Shown here: positions 1-5,536 of the stretch, one piece after another
How positions within the stretch are numbered: the stretch's first letter is position 1
Layout: the number at the start of each line of letters is the position of its first letter
Source of the DNA: Porphyrobacter sp.
GTDB taxonomy: Bacteria > Pseudomonadota > Alphaproteobacteria > Sphingomonadales > Sphingomonadaceae
Assembly (NCBI GenBank): GCA_014359685.1
Contig: JACIYY010000302.1
Coordinates: forward strand, 1 to 5,536
Reading direction: 5' to 3'
DNA: 5,536 nucleotides
Notes under the pieces: model-generated
What the model was told of the DNA's origin: nothing
The model's database searches: none
What the model saw: the letters and a program-made list of their open reading frames with translations, nothing else
Translations under genes and position numbers: made by a program

Positions 1-412
1 CGTGCCGATTTATGCCGAGGCGCTGGCCCGGCTGGGCATCGAGCGCGCCTTCGTGGTGTCCGGGGACGAAGCGCTGGACGAGCTCAGCCTGGCAGGCGGC
101 AACACGCTGGCCGACGTCGCGGGAGGCCAGGTGAGCCTCACCCGCATCGACGCCGCCGCCGCCGGCCTGCCGCACGCCCCCGTTGCGGCCTTGCGCGGTG
201 GCGATGCCACCCACAACGCCGCCGCCCTGCGCGCGCTGCTGATGGGGCAGCCCGGCCCCTATCGCGACGCCGTGCTGTTCAATGCGGCCGCCGCGCTGCT
301 GGTGGCAGGGGTGGTTGCGGACTGGCCCGCCGGGGTCGAGCAAGCGGCCGAGGCGATCGACCGCAGGCTGGCCAGGGCGCTGCTCGACTGCTGGATTGCC
401 ATCGCGAGCTGA
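1..412 (+). CDS. trpD: Anthranilate phosphoribosyltransferase, C-terminal part (5' end outside window)
   Basis: TrpD transfers the phosphoribosyl group of PRPP to anthranilate, the second step of tryptophan synthesis from chorismate, in the cytosol. Only the last 136 residues are visible; family members are usually about 330-340 residues, so roughly 60% lies upstream and the GTG at position 2 is an internal codon, not a start. Two family signatures can be seen: a VVSG...LDELS segment (about residues 18-29 of the fragment), whose Asp-Glu pair (positions 77-82) corresponds to the Mg-binding DE of the family, and the near-terminal R-D-x-V-L-F-N-A-A-A-A-L segment (about residues 88-99). The usual His-Gly of the first motif reads Ser-Gly here, which I regard as lineage variation. 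The frame is open to a TGA at 410-412. trpC follows 79 nt downstream, as expected for a trpDC pair. Confidence 0.93.
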   Translation, partial: VPIYAEALARLGIERAFVVSGDEALDELSLAGGNTLADVAGGQVSLTRIDAAAAGLPHAPVAALRGGDATHNAAALRALLMGQPGPYRDAVLFNAAAALLVAGVVADWPAGVEQAAEAIDRRLARALLDCWIAIAS

Positions 413-491
413 ACCGGCGGGCCAGCCCGTATGGACATCGCTGTTTTCTCCCCGTCGACACACCCCGCCGCACGCGGCATAGCCGCGCCCG
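413..491 (+). other. trpD-trpC intergenic segment with overlapping small hairpins
   Basis: This 79-nt gap holds no recognisable promoter and no clear Shine-Dalgarno site before trpC. Three short inverted repeats are visible: CGGG/CCCG at 418-421 and 426-429 with a 4-nt loop; GCCG/CGGC at 467-470 and 475-478; and CGCGGC-ATA-GCCGCG at 473-487, a 6-bp stem with a 3-nt loop ending 4 nt before the trpC ATG. The last two share bases 473-478 and so cannot form together. A TTTT run lies at 443-446, but 13 nt past the first hairpin, so it is not a standard intrinsic terminator. Any regulatory role is inference; GC-rich DNA yields short stems by chance. Confidence 0.4.
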
Positions 492-1277
492 ATGGACAGA
501 CTTTCGCAAATCTGCGCGGTCAAGCGCGAGGAGCTGCAGGCGCGGCGCGCGCACGCCACGCTGGATGACCTCGACCGCGTTGCCGCCGCTGCCACACCGC
601 CGCGCGGCTTTGCCGCTGCCCTGGCCGCGCGGGCTGCCACCGGCTTCGCGCTGATCGCGGAAATCAAGAAAGCCTCGCCCTCCAAGGGATTGATCCGCGA
701 GGATTTTCGTCCAGCCGAGCATGCCATCGCCTACCAGCAAGGCGGCGCCGCCTGCCTCTCGGTTTTGACCGACGCGCCCCATTTCCAGGGTCACGAGGCG
801 TTCCTGACCGATGCCCGCGCCGCCTGCGCCCTGCCGGTGCTGCGCAAGGATTTCACCATCGACCCGTGGCAGGTGGCTGAAGCGCGCAGCATCGGGGCCG
901 ACGCCGTCCTGCTGATCGTTGCCGCGCTGGAGGATGCGCAGATGGCGGAGCTCGAGGCCGCCGCGCTCGAACGCGGGATGGACGTGCTGGTGGAGGTCCA
1001 TGATCCCGCCGAGATGGAGCGCGCCGCGCGCCTGCGCTCGCGCCTGATCGGCATCAACAACCGCGACCTGCGCACCTTCCGCACCGATCTCGCGGTGACC
1101 GAGCGGCTGGCCCCGCTGGCGCCGGAGGGCGCGTTGCTGGTGGGCGAGAGCGGCATCGCCGGCCATGCCGACCTGCTGCGCCTCGCCGAAGTAGGGGTCC
1201 GCGCGGTGCTGGTCGGCGAAAGCCTGATGCGCGCGCCCGATGTGGCGGCGGCGACCCGCGCGCTGCTGGGCGGCTGA
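492..1277 (+). CDS. trpC: Indole-3-glycerol-phosphate synthase
   Basis: TrpC closes the indole ring, converting carboxyphenylamino-deoxyribulose phosphate to indole-3-glycerol phosphate with loss of CO2 and water. The 261-residue product is full length for this monofunctional (beta/alpha)8-barrel family, with no fused TrpF domain. By comparison with the Sulfolobus enzyme, the catalytic set appears intact: Glu57 and Lys59 in [11 protein letters not shown], Lys119 in LRKDF, Glu168 in VLVEVH, Asn189 in GINNRDL and Ser220 in GESGI. The phosphate-binding glycine turn near residues 241-244 (VGES) is also present. The start is well constrained: an in-frame TAG lies at 480-482 and ATG 492 is the first start codon after it, giving the expected [19 protein letters not shown] N-terminus. 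No good Shine-Dalgarno site precedes it. It sits 79 nt after trpD and 55 nt before moaC, probably in one transcript. Confidence 0.97.
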   Translation: MDRLSQICAVKREELQARRAHATLDDLDRVAAAATPPRGFAAALAARAATGFALIAEIKKASPSKGLIREDFRPAEHAIAYQQGGAACLSVLTDAPHFQGHEAFLTDARAACALPVLRKDFTIDPWQVAEARSIGADAVLLIVAALEDAQMAELEAAALERGMDVLVEVHDPAEMERAARLRSRLIGINNRDLRTFRTDLAVTERLAPLAPEGALLVGESGIAGHADLLRLAEVGVRAVLVGESLMRAPDVAAATRALLGG

Positions 1278-1332
1278 GGGCGCGCCGGCGCATGGGTCCC
1301 GGCCTTATCGCGAGCCTCGAGAAGGTGGCCGT
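1278..1332 (+). promoter_or_regulatory. trpC-moaC gap with moaC ribosome-binding site
   Basis: In this 55-nt gap the sequence GAGAAGG at 1319-1325 is a good Shine-Dalgarno match, 7 nt before ATG 1333. It decides the moaC start, because the reading frame stays open upstream to an ATG at 1240 that lies inside trpC. I see no convincing promoter or terminator, so co-transcription with trpC is the simplest reading. Confidence 0.7.
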
Positions 1333-1821
1333 ATGACGGGCCCGCTCAGCCATCTCGACGAGCACGGCCAGGCGCGGATGGTCGATGTCGGCGGCAAGCC
1401 GGACAGCGCCCGCGCTGCCATCGCCGCAGGCCGGATCCGCATGTCCGCGCAGGCGCTCGCCGCGATCCGCGACGGCAGCGGCCCCAAGGGCGACGTGCTG
1501 GCCGTGGCGCGCGTCGCCGGGATCATGGCGGCCAAGCGCACCGGCGAGCTGATCCCTTTGTGCCACCCGCTTGCGCTCGATGCGGTGAGCGTCGACTTCG
1601 CCTTCGAGGAAGACGCAATCGCCGTCACCGCGCGGGCCTCCCTCACTGGCCGGACCGGAGTAGAAATGGAAGCGATGACAGCGGTTTGCATCGCGCTTCT
1701 GACAATCTATGACATGGCTAAGGCGATCGACAAAGGCATGGTGATCGAGCAGGTGCGGCTGCTTGCAAAGTCCGGCGGCAAGAGCGGCCCGTGGCGGGCG
1801 CCGGACAGCCCGGCCGTATGA
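1333..1821 (+). CDS. moaC: Cyclic pyranopterin monophosphate synthase
   Basis: MoaC acts early in molybdenum cofactor synthesis, converting the MoaA product 3',8-cyclo-7,8-dihydro-GTP to cyclic pyranopterin monophosphate. It is a cytosolic hexamer in characterised members. The 162-residue product matches the family length (E. coli, about 161). Conserved blocks run in order: [18 protein letters not shown] (residues 5-22), [19 protein letters not shown] (52-70), LIPLCHPL (73-80), [14 protein letters not shown] (105-118), TIYDMAKA (124-131) and the near-terminal KSGGKSG (146-152). The residues matching the E. coli active site are all present: Lys52, His78, Glu111, Glu113, Asp127 and Lys130. The start at 1333 is chosen over the upstream in-frame ATG 1240 because of the GAGAAGG site, the family N-terminus and the large overlap with trpC otherwise. 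The stop overlaps the moeA start as ATGA. Confidence 0.97.
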   Translation: MTGPLSHLDEHGQARMVDVGGKPDSARAAIAAGRIRMSAQALAAIRDGSGPKGDVLAVARVAGIMAAKRTGELIPLCHPLALDAVSVDFAFEEDAIAVTARASLTGRTGVEMEAMTAVCIALLTIYDMAKAIDKGMVIEQVRLLAKSGGKSGPWRAPDSPAV

Positions 1822-3041
1822 CCGCCTCGTCCGCCCCACCGGCACCGATTCCGCTGGCCGAGGCGCAGGCCCGGCTGCTCGCCATGGTCGAGCCGCTGGG
1901 CGCCGAGCCGATCCCGGCGGAGGCCGCTACCGGGCGGTTCCTCGCCGCCGATCTGCTTGCCCGCCGCACCCAGCCGCCCGCCGATCTGTCGGCCATGGAT
2001 GGCTACGCCGTGCGCGCCGACGACCTCGCCGGTCCGTGGCGGGTGGTCGGGCGCAGCGCCGCCGGCCACCCCTTCGGCGGGCCGGTCGCAGGCGGGGAGG
2101 CGGTGCGGATCGCCACCGGTGCGCTGCTGCCCGAAGGCACCGGCGCGGTGCTGCTGCAGGAGGAGGCCGAGCGCGAAGGCGACACGCTGCGCCTCGCTCC
2201 CGACGGCGCGCCCGATGCCCGGCACATCCGCCGCGCCGGCTTCGATTTCCGGGCCGGCGAGCTGCTGCTGGCGCGCGGCGCGCGGATCGGTCCGGCGCAA
2301 CTGGCGCTCGCCATCTCGGGCGGGCACAGCGCGCTGCCGGTCGGGCGCCGGCCGACAATGGCGGTGCTCGATAGCGGCGATGAGCTGGTCGCCGATCCCG
2401 CCGCCTGCGCAGACCACCAGATCCCCGCCTGCAATGGCGCGATGATCGCCGCGATGGCCGCGCCGCTCGCCCGCAGCATGATCCGGATCGGCCCGGTGGC
2501 GGACGATCCGGAGGCGCTCGCCGCCGCGCTCGCACAGGCCGACGGCGCCGACGTGCTGGTCACAAGCGGCGGCGCCTCGGTCGGCGAGCGCGATCTGGTG
2601 CGCCCGGCGATCGAGCGCTGGGGGGCGACGATCGCCTTCTGGCGGGTGGCGATGCGGCCGGGCAAGCCGGTGCTGGTTGCCCGTCGCGGGCGGCAATGGG
2701 TGATCGGTCTGCCCGGCAATCCGGTGTCGAGCTACGTCACTGCGGTGCTGTTCGTGCTGCCGCTGCTGCGAGCGCTGGCCGGCGCCACCGGCGCGGCCCG
2801 GCTGCCGCTCTCGCTCTGCGCGCCCCTTTCAGCGCCGCTGCCCGCCACCGGCGCACGGCTGGAATTCATCCGCGCCGTCCTTGGCGCTGACGGCGTCACG
2901 CCGCTGCGCGAGCAGGACAGCAGTGCGCTGGCCAGCCTGGCCGCCGCCAACGCGCTGATCGAGCGCCCGGCCGGCGCGGCGCCGGCGCGCGCCGGAGAAG
3001 CGGTGCGGGTGCTGCCGTTGGGGGATGTTGGATTCGCTTGA
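1818..3041 (+). CDS. moeA: Molybdopterin molybdotransferase
   Basis: MoeA catalyses the last general step of molybdenum cofactor synthesis, inserting molybdate into adenylylated molybdopterin with release of AMP. The 407-residue product matches E. coli MoeA (about 411). Visible signatures are SAMDGYAVR (58-66), [11 protein letters not shown] (97-107), an isolated DSGDEL (185-190) matching the STGDEL motif with its Glu189, the MoCF-like [11 protein letters not shown] (249-259) with Asp259, RPGKP (280-284), the GLPGNPVSS loop (297-305) and a C-terminal beta-barrel domain from about residue 328 ending with E-A-V-R-V-L-P. The block that reads FWKLAIKPGKP in E. coli reads [11 protein letters not shown] here, so two lysines are arginine. 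ATG 1818 is preferred over in-frame ATG 1791 because it makes an ATGA overlap with moaC and removes a 9-residue extension lying wholly inside moaC. No strong Shine-Dalgarno is visible, so translational coupling is likely. Confidence 0.96.
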   Translation: MTASSAPPAPIPLAEAQARLLAMVEPLGAEPIPAEAATGRFLAADLLARRTQPPADLSAMDGYAVRADDLAGPWRVVGRSAAGHPFGGPVAGGEAVRIATGALLPEGTGAVLLQEEAEREGDTLRLAPDGAPDARHIRRAGFDFRAGELLLARGARIGPAQLALAISGGHSALPVGRRPTMAVLDSGDELVADPAACADHQIPACNGAMIAAMAAPLARSMIRIGPVADDPEALAAALAQADGADVLVTSGGASVGERDLVRPAIERWGATIAFWRVAMRPGKPVLVARRGRQWVIGLPGNPVSSYVTAVLFVLPLLRALAGATGAARLPLSLCAPLSAPLPATGARLEFIRAVLGADGVTPLREQDSSALASLAAANALIERPAGAAPARAGEAVRVLPLGDVGFA

Positions 3042-3064
3042 CGGGCGCCTTGCGGTTGCATAGT
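3038..3064 (+). promoter_or_regulatory. Candidate lexA promoter
   Basis: TTGACG at 3038-3043 is a near-consensus -35 hexamer and overlaps the moeA stop codon. CATAGT at 3059-3064 matches the TATAAT consensus at four of six positions. The spacer is only 15 nt, shorter than the ideal 17; shifting to TAGTTG at 3061-3066 gives 17 nt but a poorer hexamer. The LexA operator begins two bases after the CATAGT hexamer, so bound LexA would block the start region. Transcription would begin around 3070-3074. This is inference from sequence only. Confidence 0.42.
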
Positions 3065-3065
3065 T

Positions 3066-3080
3066 GTTCCTCGTTCGTTC
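3066..3080 (+). promoter_or_regulatory. LexA operator (alphaproteobacterial SOS box)
   Basis: GTTCCTCGTTCGTTC is an exact match to the direct repeat GTTC-N7-GTTC, the established LexA-binding site in alphaproteobacteria, which differs from the palindromic E. coli box. It ends 27 nt before the lexA ATG and just follows the candidate -10 element, the expected position for negative autoregulation. A third GTTC (3073-3076) abuts the second half-site but does not have the N7 spacing. Bases seen directly; function from family knowledge. Confidence 0.88.
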
Positions 3081-3095
3081 ACGGATTGACCGGTC

Positions 3096-3102
3096 GAGGA
3101 GG
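3096..3102 (+). promoter_or_regulatory. lexA ribosome-binding site
   Basis: GAGGAGG lies 5 nt before ATG 3108 and is the strongest Shine-Dalgarno match in the window. It fixes the lexA start and implies efficient translation once transcription is derepressed. Confidence 0.85.
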
Positions 3103-3107
3103 CCACC

Positions 3108-3779
3108 ATGCTCACCGCCAAGCAGCACGAGCTTCTGCTGTTCGTCCAGCGCCGGCTGGAGGAGACGGGGATTTCCCCCAGCTTCGAGGAGATGAAGGAG
3201 GCGCTCGACCTCAAGAGCAAGTCGGGCGTCCACCGGCTGATCTCGGCGCTGGAGGAGCGCGGTTTCATCCGCCGCCTGCCCAATCGCGCGCGCGCGCTGG
3301 AGGTGGTCCGCCCGCCCGAGAATCAGCGCAGCGATAGCCGGGGGCCGGTCGCGCAGGCAGTGCGCCCGCCGCGTGCCGTGCCGCAGCCCGCCAACGACGT
3401 CGTCGAAATCCCGCTCCATGGCCGCATCGCCGCCGGGGTCCCGATCGAGGCGCTGGAGGACAGCCGGATGCTGCCGGTCCCAGCCGCGCTGCTCGGCGCG
3501 GGCGAGCATTATGCGCTGGAAGTGTCCGGCGATTCGATGGTCGAAGCCGGCATCCTCGATGGTGATTACGCGCTGGTGAAGCGCACCGATGTCGCGCGCG
3601 ACGGGGAGATCGTGGTGGCGCTGATCCGGGGGGAGGAGGCGACGCTGAAATATCTGTGGCGGGAGAACGGAATGGTCCGGCTCGACCCGGCCAACGCCGC
3701 CTACGAGGCGCAGATCTATCCGCCTCAGGACGTGGTGGTGCAGGGCAAGCTGGCGGGATTGCTGCGCCGCTATCACTAA
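3108..3779 (+). CDS. lexA: SOS response transcriptional repressor LexA
   Basis: LexA represses DNA-damage genes; on binding to RecA-ssDNA filaments it cleaves itself and the regulon turns on. The 223-residue product is longer than E. coli LexA (202), as usual in alphaproteobacteria. The N-terminal winged-helix domain spans about residues 1-68 ([21 protein letters not shown]..., then [20 protein letters not shown], containing the recognition helix). A proline-rich linker follows at about 69-97. The C-terminal S24 peptidase domain has the Ala109-Gly110 cleavage site in GRIAAGVP, the nucleophile Ser143 in [10 protein letters not shown] and the general base Lys181 in ATLKYL. The spacings match those of E. 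coli LexA (A84-G85, S119, K156), so it should be cleavable. The start is set by a strong Shine-Dalgarno site. The gene ends in tandem stops TAA-TAG. The upstream SOS box indicates autoregulation, though readthrough from moeA 66 nt away is possible. Confidence 0.98.
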   Translation: MLTAKQHELLLFVQRRLEETGISPSFEEMKEALDLKSKSGVHRLISALEERGFIRRLPNRARALEVVRPPENQRSDSRGPVAQAVRPPRAVPQPANDVVEIPLHGRIAAGVPIEALEDSRMLPVPAALLGAGEHYALEVSGDSMVEAGILDGDYALVKRTDVARDGEIVVALIRGEEATLKYLWRENGMVRLDPANAAYEAQIYPPQDVVVQGKLAGLLRRYH

Positions 3780-3807
3780 TAGGCACCGCGGCGACCGTGC
3801 GGCGGAC
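3780..3807. other. Convergent lexA/comEC intergenic gap
   Basis: Only 28 nt separate the lexA stop from the comEC stop on the other strand. The second lexA stop TAG occupies 3780-3782. Weak inverted repeats are present (GCAC 3783-3786 with GTGC 3797-3800, or CCGC 3786-3789 with GCGG 3799-3802), but the stems are only 4 bp and no T tract follows on either strand, so I do not call a terminator. Confidence 0.6.
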
Positions 3808-5536
3808 TCAGCGCCCGCCCGCTCCGCGCCACCATCCGTGCCGGCCCTGCCCGTCGGCCACCGCTGTCACGCGCGGCGGGTCGGAGAGGACGATCGCCAG
3901 CCCGCCGGTTTCCTCCAGCATCCGCCGGTCGGCTTTCAGCCAGCGCGGGCGGCACGGGCGCGGCAGCCGACGGTCGGACACAACGATGTCGGCCGCAGCA
4001 CAGGCCCGCGCCAGTTCCTCCAGTTCCACCAGGTTGCGGCTCCGGCTCATCAGCACGCTCCACTCGCGCCCCGCCCGGCGCAGCGTCATCGCACAGAAAT
4101 CGGCGCTGCACCGCGCGCCCGGCCATTGCGCGAGCGGCAGCGGATCGCCGATGAAGCCGGCGAGTTCGGCCAGGTTGTCGCGGGCAAAGCGGCTGCGCGT
4201 GTCGCGCAGCATCAGCAGCCGCTCGCCCTCCCCCGCAATCCCGACATGGCGCCCGTCGCCGGAGATCAGCAGGTCAGGGATCGGCGTCGTCGCCAGCAGC
4301 ATCACCGCCAAGGCCGCGGGCACCAGCCCCAGCAGCCGTGGCCGCCCGCGCCACAGCGCCAGCCACAGCAGACCGCCCACGAACAGCGCGAAGGTCGCCC
4401 CGCTCATCTGCGGCATCATCTTCACCGCGCCCGGCTGCGCGGCGGTGACATGGGCAATCGCCAGCAGCAGGTCGAGCGATTGCCCGGCCAGCCACCACAC
4501 CGGCGCACCCAGACCCACCAGATCGAGCGCCAGCGCCAGCGCGATCAGCGGCATCGACACGAACGTCGTCAGCGGGATGGCGACCACATTTGCGAGGGCG
4601 CCATAGAAGCCGGCACGGTGGAAATGGAACAGCACGATCGGCATCAGCGTGAACTCGATCACCAGGCCGGTGATCAGCAGCATCGCCAGGTTGCGCCCCA
4701 AGCGGCGGGCCCAGGCGTCGTCGCGCGGCGCGAGGAAAGCGCGCACCGGTGCCGACGAATGGAGCGCGACGATGGCGATGACGGCGGAAAAGCTCATCTG
4801 GAAGCTCGGCCCGATCAGCGATTCGGGCCACAGCAACAGCACGAAGAGCGCGCCCACCGCGACCATCCGCAGCGACAGCGGTTCCCGCCCCAGCGCCAGC
4901 GCGATCAGCACCAGCACGGCCCCGATGCAGCTGCGCACGGTCGGCACCTCGGCACCGGTCAGCAGCGTATAGGCGATCCCCGCCAGCGCCCCGCAGGCGG
5001 CGGCGACCAGCGGCAGCCGCACCCGCAGCGCCAGCCACGGCCACAGCGCCAGCAGTCTGATCGCCAGCACATAGGCAGCCGCGATCACCGCGCTGACATG
5101 CAGGCCACTGATCGAGAGCAGGTGGGTCAGCCCGGCATCGCGCATCGCCACCTCGTCAGCCTCCGCGATGGCGCCGCGGTCGCCACTGGCGAAGGCCGCC
5201 GCGATGCTGCCGGCCGAACCGTCGAGGCGCGCCCGAACATGCTGCGACAGCCGCCGCTGGAGTGCGGCGATCGGCGCGCCATCCTTGGTGGCCGGCTCCA
5301 CCAGCTCGATCGGCCCCTGCGCGCTGCCGGTGGCGGCATAGCCCTGGAACCACGCCGCGCGGGCGAAGTCATAGCCGCCCGGCAGCATCGGCGAGGCCGG
5401 CGGCATCAGCATCGCGCGCAGGCGCACCACTGCCCCTTCGGAGAGGCCGGGCCGATCCTGCGCCAGCGGAACATTGATCCGGACCTTGATCGCCCGGCCG
5501 CTATCCGGCTCGCGCGCCGCCAGCACCAGCCGGACG
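3808..5536 (-). CDS. comEC: ComEC/Rec2 family DNA-uptake channel (5' end outside window)
   Basis: ComEC forms the inner-membrane channel that carries single-stranded DNA into the cytoplasm during natural transformation. About 575 residues are visible; the frame stays open to the window edge, so the start is missing and the GTG at 5526-5524 is probably internal. Counting from the first visible codon, residues 1-70 contain a DUF4131/OB-like end (PGGYDFARAAWFQGYAATG). The Competence domain follows with SISGLHVS (141-148, positions 5115-5092), GAEVPTVRS (194-202), SFQMSF (244-249) and FYGALANVVAIPLT (310-323), and about nine or ten hydrophobic membrane segments between about 152 and 415. The tail from about 423 (LISGDGRHVGI) resembles the beta-lactamase-like ComEC domain but lacks the HxHxDH metal motif. 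A paired CSADFC (476-481) is visible. The gene converges on lexA, and no regulation can be read because its promoter is not in view. Confidence 0.93.
   Translation of the reverse strand, partial: VRLVLAAREPDSGRAIKVRINVPLAQDRPGLSEGAVVRLRAMLMPPASPMLPGGYDFARAAWFQGYAATGSAQGPIELVEPATKDGAPIAALQRRLSQHVRARLDGSAGSIAAAFASGDRGAIAEADEVAMRDAGLTHLLSISGLHVSAVIAAAYVLAIRLLALWPWLALRVRLPLVAAACGALAGIAYTLLTGAEVPTVRSCIGAVLVLIALALGREPLSLRMVAVGALFVLLLWPESLIGPSFQMSFSAVIAIVALHSSAPVRAFLAPRDDAWARRLGRNLAMLLITGLVIEFTLMPIVLFHFHRAGFYGALANVVAIPLTTFVSMPLIALALALDLVGLGAPVWWLAGQSLDLLLAIAHVTAAQPGAVKMMPQMSGATFALFVGGLLWLALWRGRPRLLGLVPAALAVMLLATTPIPDLLISGDGRHVGIAGEGERLLMLRDTRSRFARDNLAELAGFIGDPLPLAQWPGARCSADFCAMTLRRAGREWSVLMSRSRNLVELEELARACAAADIVVSDRRLPRPCRPRWLKADRRMLEETGGLAIVLSDPPRVTAVADGQGRHGWWRGAGGR

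Noticed and set aside
418..446. CGGG/CCCG hairpin followed by a TTTT run after trpD as an intrinsic terminator
   Set aside because: The stem is 4 bp and the T run is 13 nt away, so the arrangement does not fit an intrinsic terminator.
431..568. 45-codon small frame starting at ATG 431 in the trpD-trpC gap and overlapping trpC
   Set aside because: No Shine-Dalgarno site and no tryptophan run that would suggest a leader peptide; more than half lies inside trpC in another frame.
279..1166. 295-codon open frame on the minus strand across the trpD end and trpC
   Set aside because: It lies opposite a well-conserved trpC, has low-complexity Arg/Gly/Ala-rich translation, no recognisable motif and no ribosome-binding site. 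Long antisense open frames are expected in DNA with GC-rich third codon positions.
1240..1332. Upstream in-frame ATG extending moaC by 31 residues
   Set aside because: It would overlap the trpC 3' end, has no ribosome-binding site, and the extension is unlike MoaC; ATG 1333 has a good Shine-Dalgarno site and family N-terminus.
1707..2696. 329-codon open frame on the minus strand opposite moeA
   Set aside because: The translation is Arg/Gly/His/Ala-rich without family motifs, and the plus strand carries every MoeA signature; a composition shadow.
2829..3776. 315-codon open frame on the minus strand opposite lexA, running through its promoter region
   Set aside because: It would cover the SOS box and lexA start, shows no domain, and mirrors lexA codon structure; a composition shadow.
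3783..3800. Possible terminator hairpin between lexA and comEC
   Set aside because: The stem is only 4 bp with a 10-nt loop, and no T tract follows on either strand.
3656..4606. 316-codon open frame on the plus strand running from the lexA end across comEC
   Set aside because: The Ser/Arg/Pro-rich translation is typical of an antisense frame to a GC-rich membrane protein; comEC on the minus strand has clear motifs over the same bases.

Overview
This is a 5.5 kb, very GC-rich stretch of ordinary chromosome, densely packed with genes. The protein signatures, the gene order trpD-trpC-moaC-moeA-lexA followed by a convergent comEC, and an alphaproteobacterial-type SOS box (GTTC-N7-GTTC) in front of lexA all point to an alphaproteobacterium. 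Sphingomonadales (Erythrobacter / Novosphingobium / Sphingomonas relatives) is the most likely order. That last step is inferred from overall protein flavour and synteny as I know it, not from a marker gene.

Layout. Positions 1-412 are the 3' end of trpD (anthranilate phosphoribosyltransferase). A 79-nt gap with overlapping small hairpins leads to trpC (492-1277, indole-3-glycerol-phosphate synthase). After 55 nt come two molybdenum-cofactor genes: moaC (1333-1821) and moeA (1818-3041), joined by an ATGA stop/start overlap. A 66-nt gap then carries a likely promoter, a clear LexA operator (3066-3080) and a strong Shine-Dalgarno site for lexA (3108-3779). On the opposite strand, ending 28 nt from the lexA stop, is a ComEC/Rec2 DNA-uptake channel gene (3808 to beyond the right edge).

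How the genes work together. TrpD and TrpC act in tryptophan synthesis: TrpD makes phosphoribosyl-anthranilate, TrpF (not in this window) isomerises it, and TrpC closes the indole ring. MoaC makes cyclic pyranopterin monophosphate and MoeA inserts molybdate at the end of the same cofactor pathway. LexA represses the SOS regulon and, judging by the operator, its own gene. The five plus-strand genes are close enough for partial co-transcription, with lexA also having its own promoter. The trp/moco/lexA linkage looks like conserved neighbourhood rather than one pathway. ComEC is an inner-membrane channel for single-stranded DNA; its C-terminal domain lacks the metallo-beta-lactamase metal-binding motif.

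I found no RNA genes, mobile elements, CRISPR arrays or signs of recent transfer, and no convincing undescribed system. The points most worth a second look are the lexA operator/promoter arrangement, the metal-site-free ComEC tail, the leader structure and missing ribosome-binding site of trpC, and the terminator-poor convergent lexA/comEC junction.
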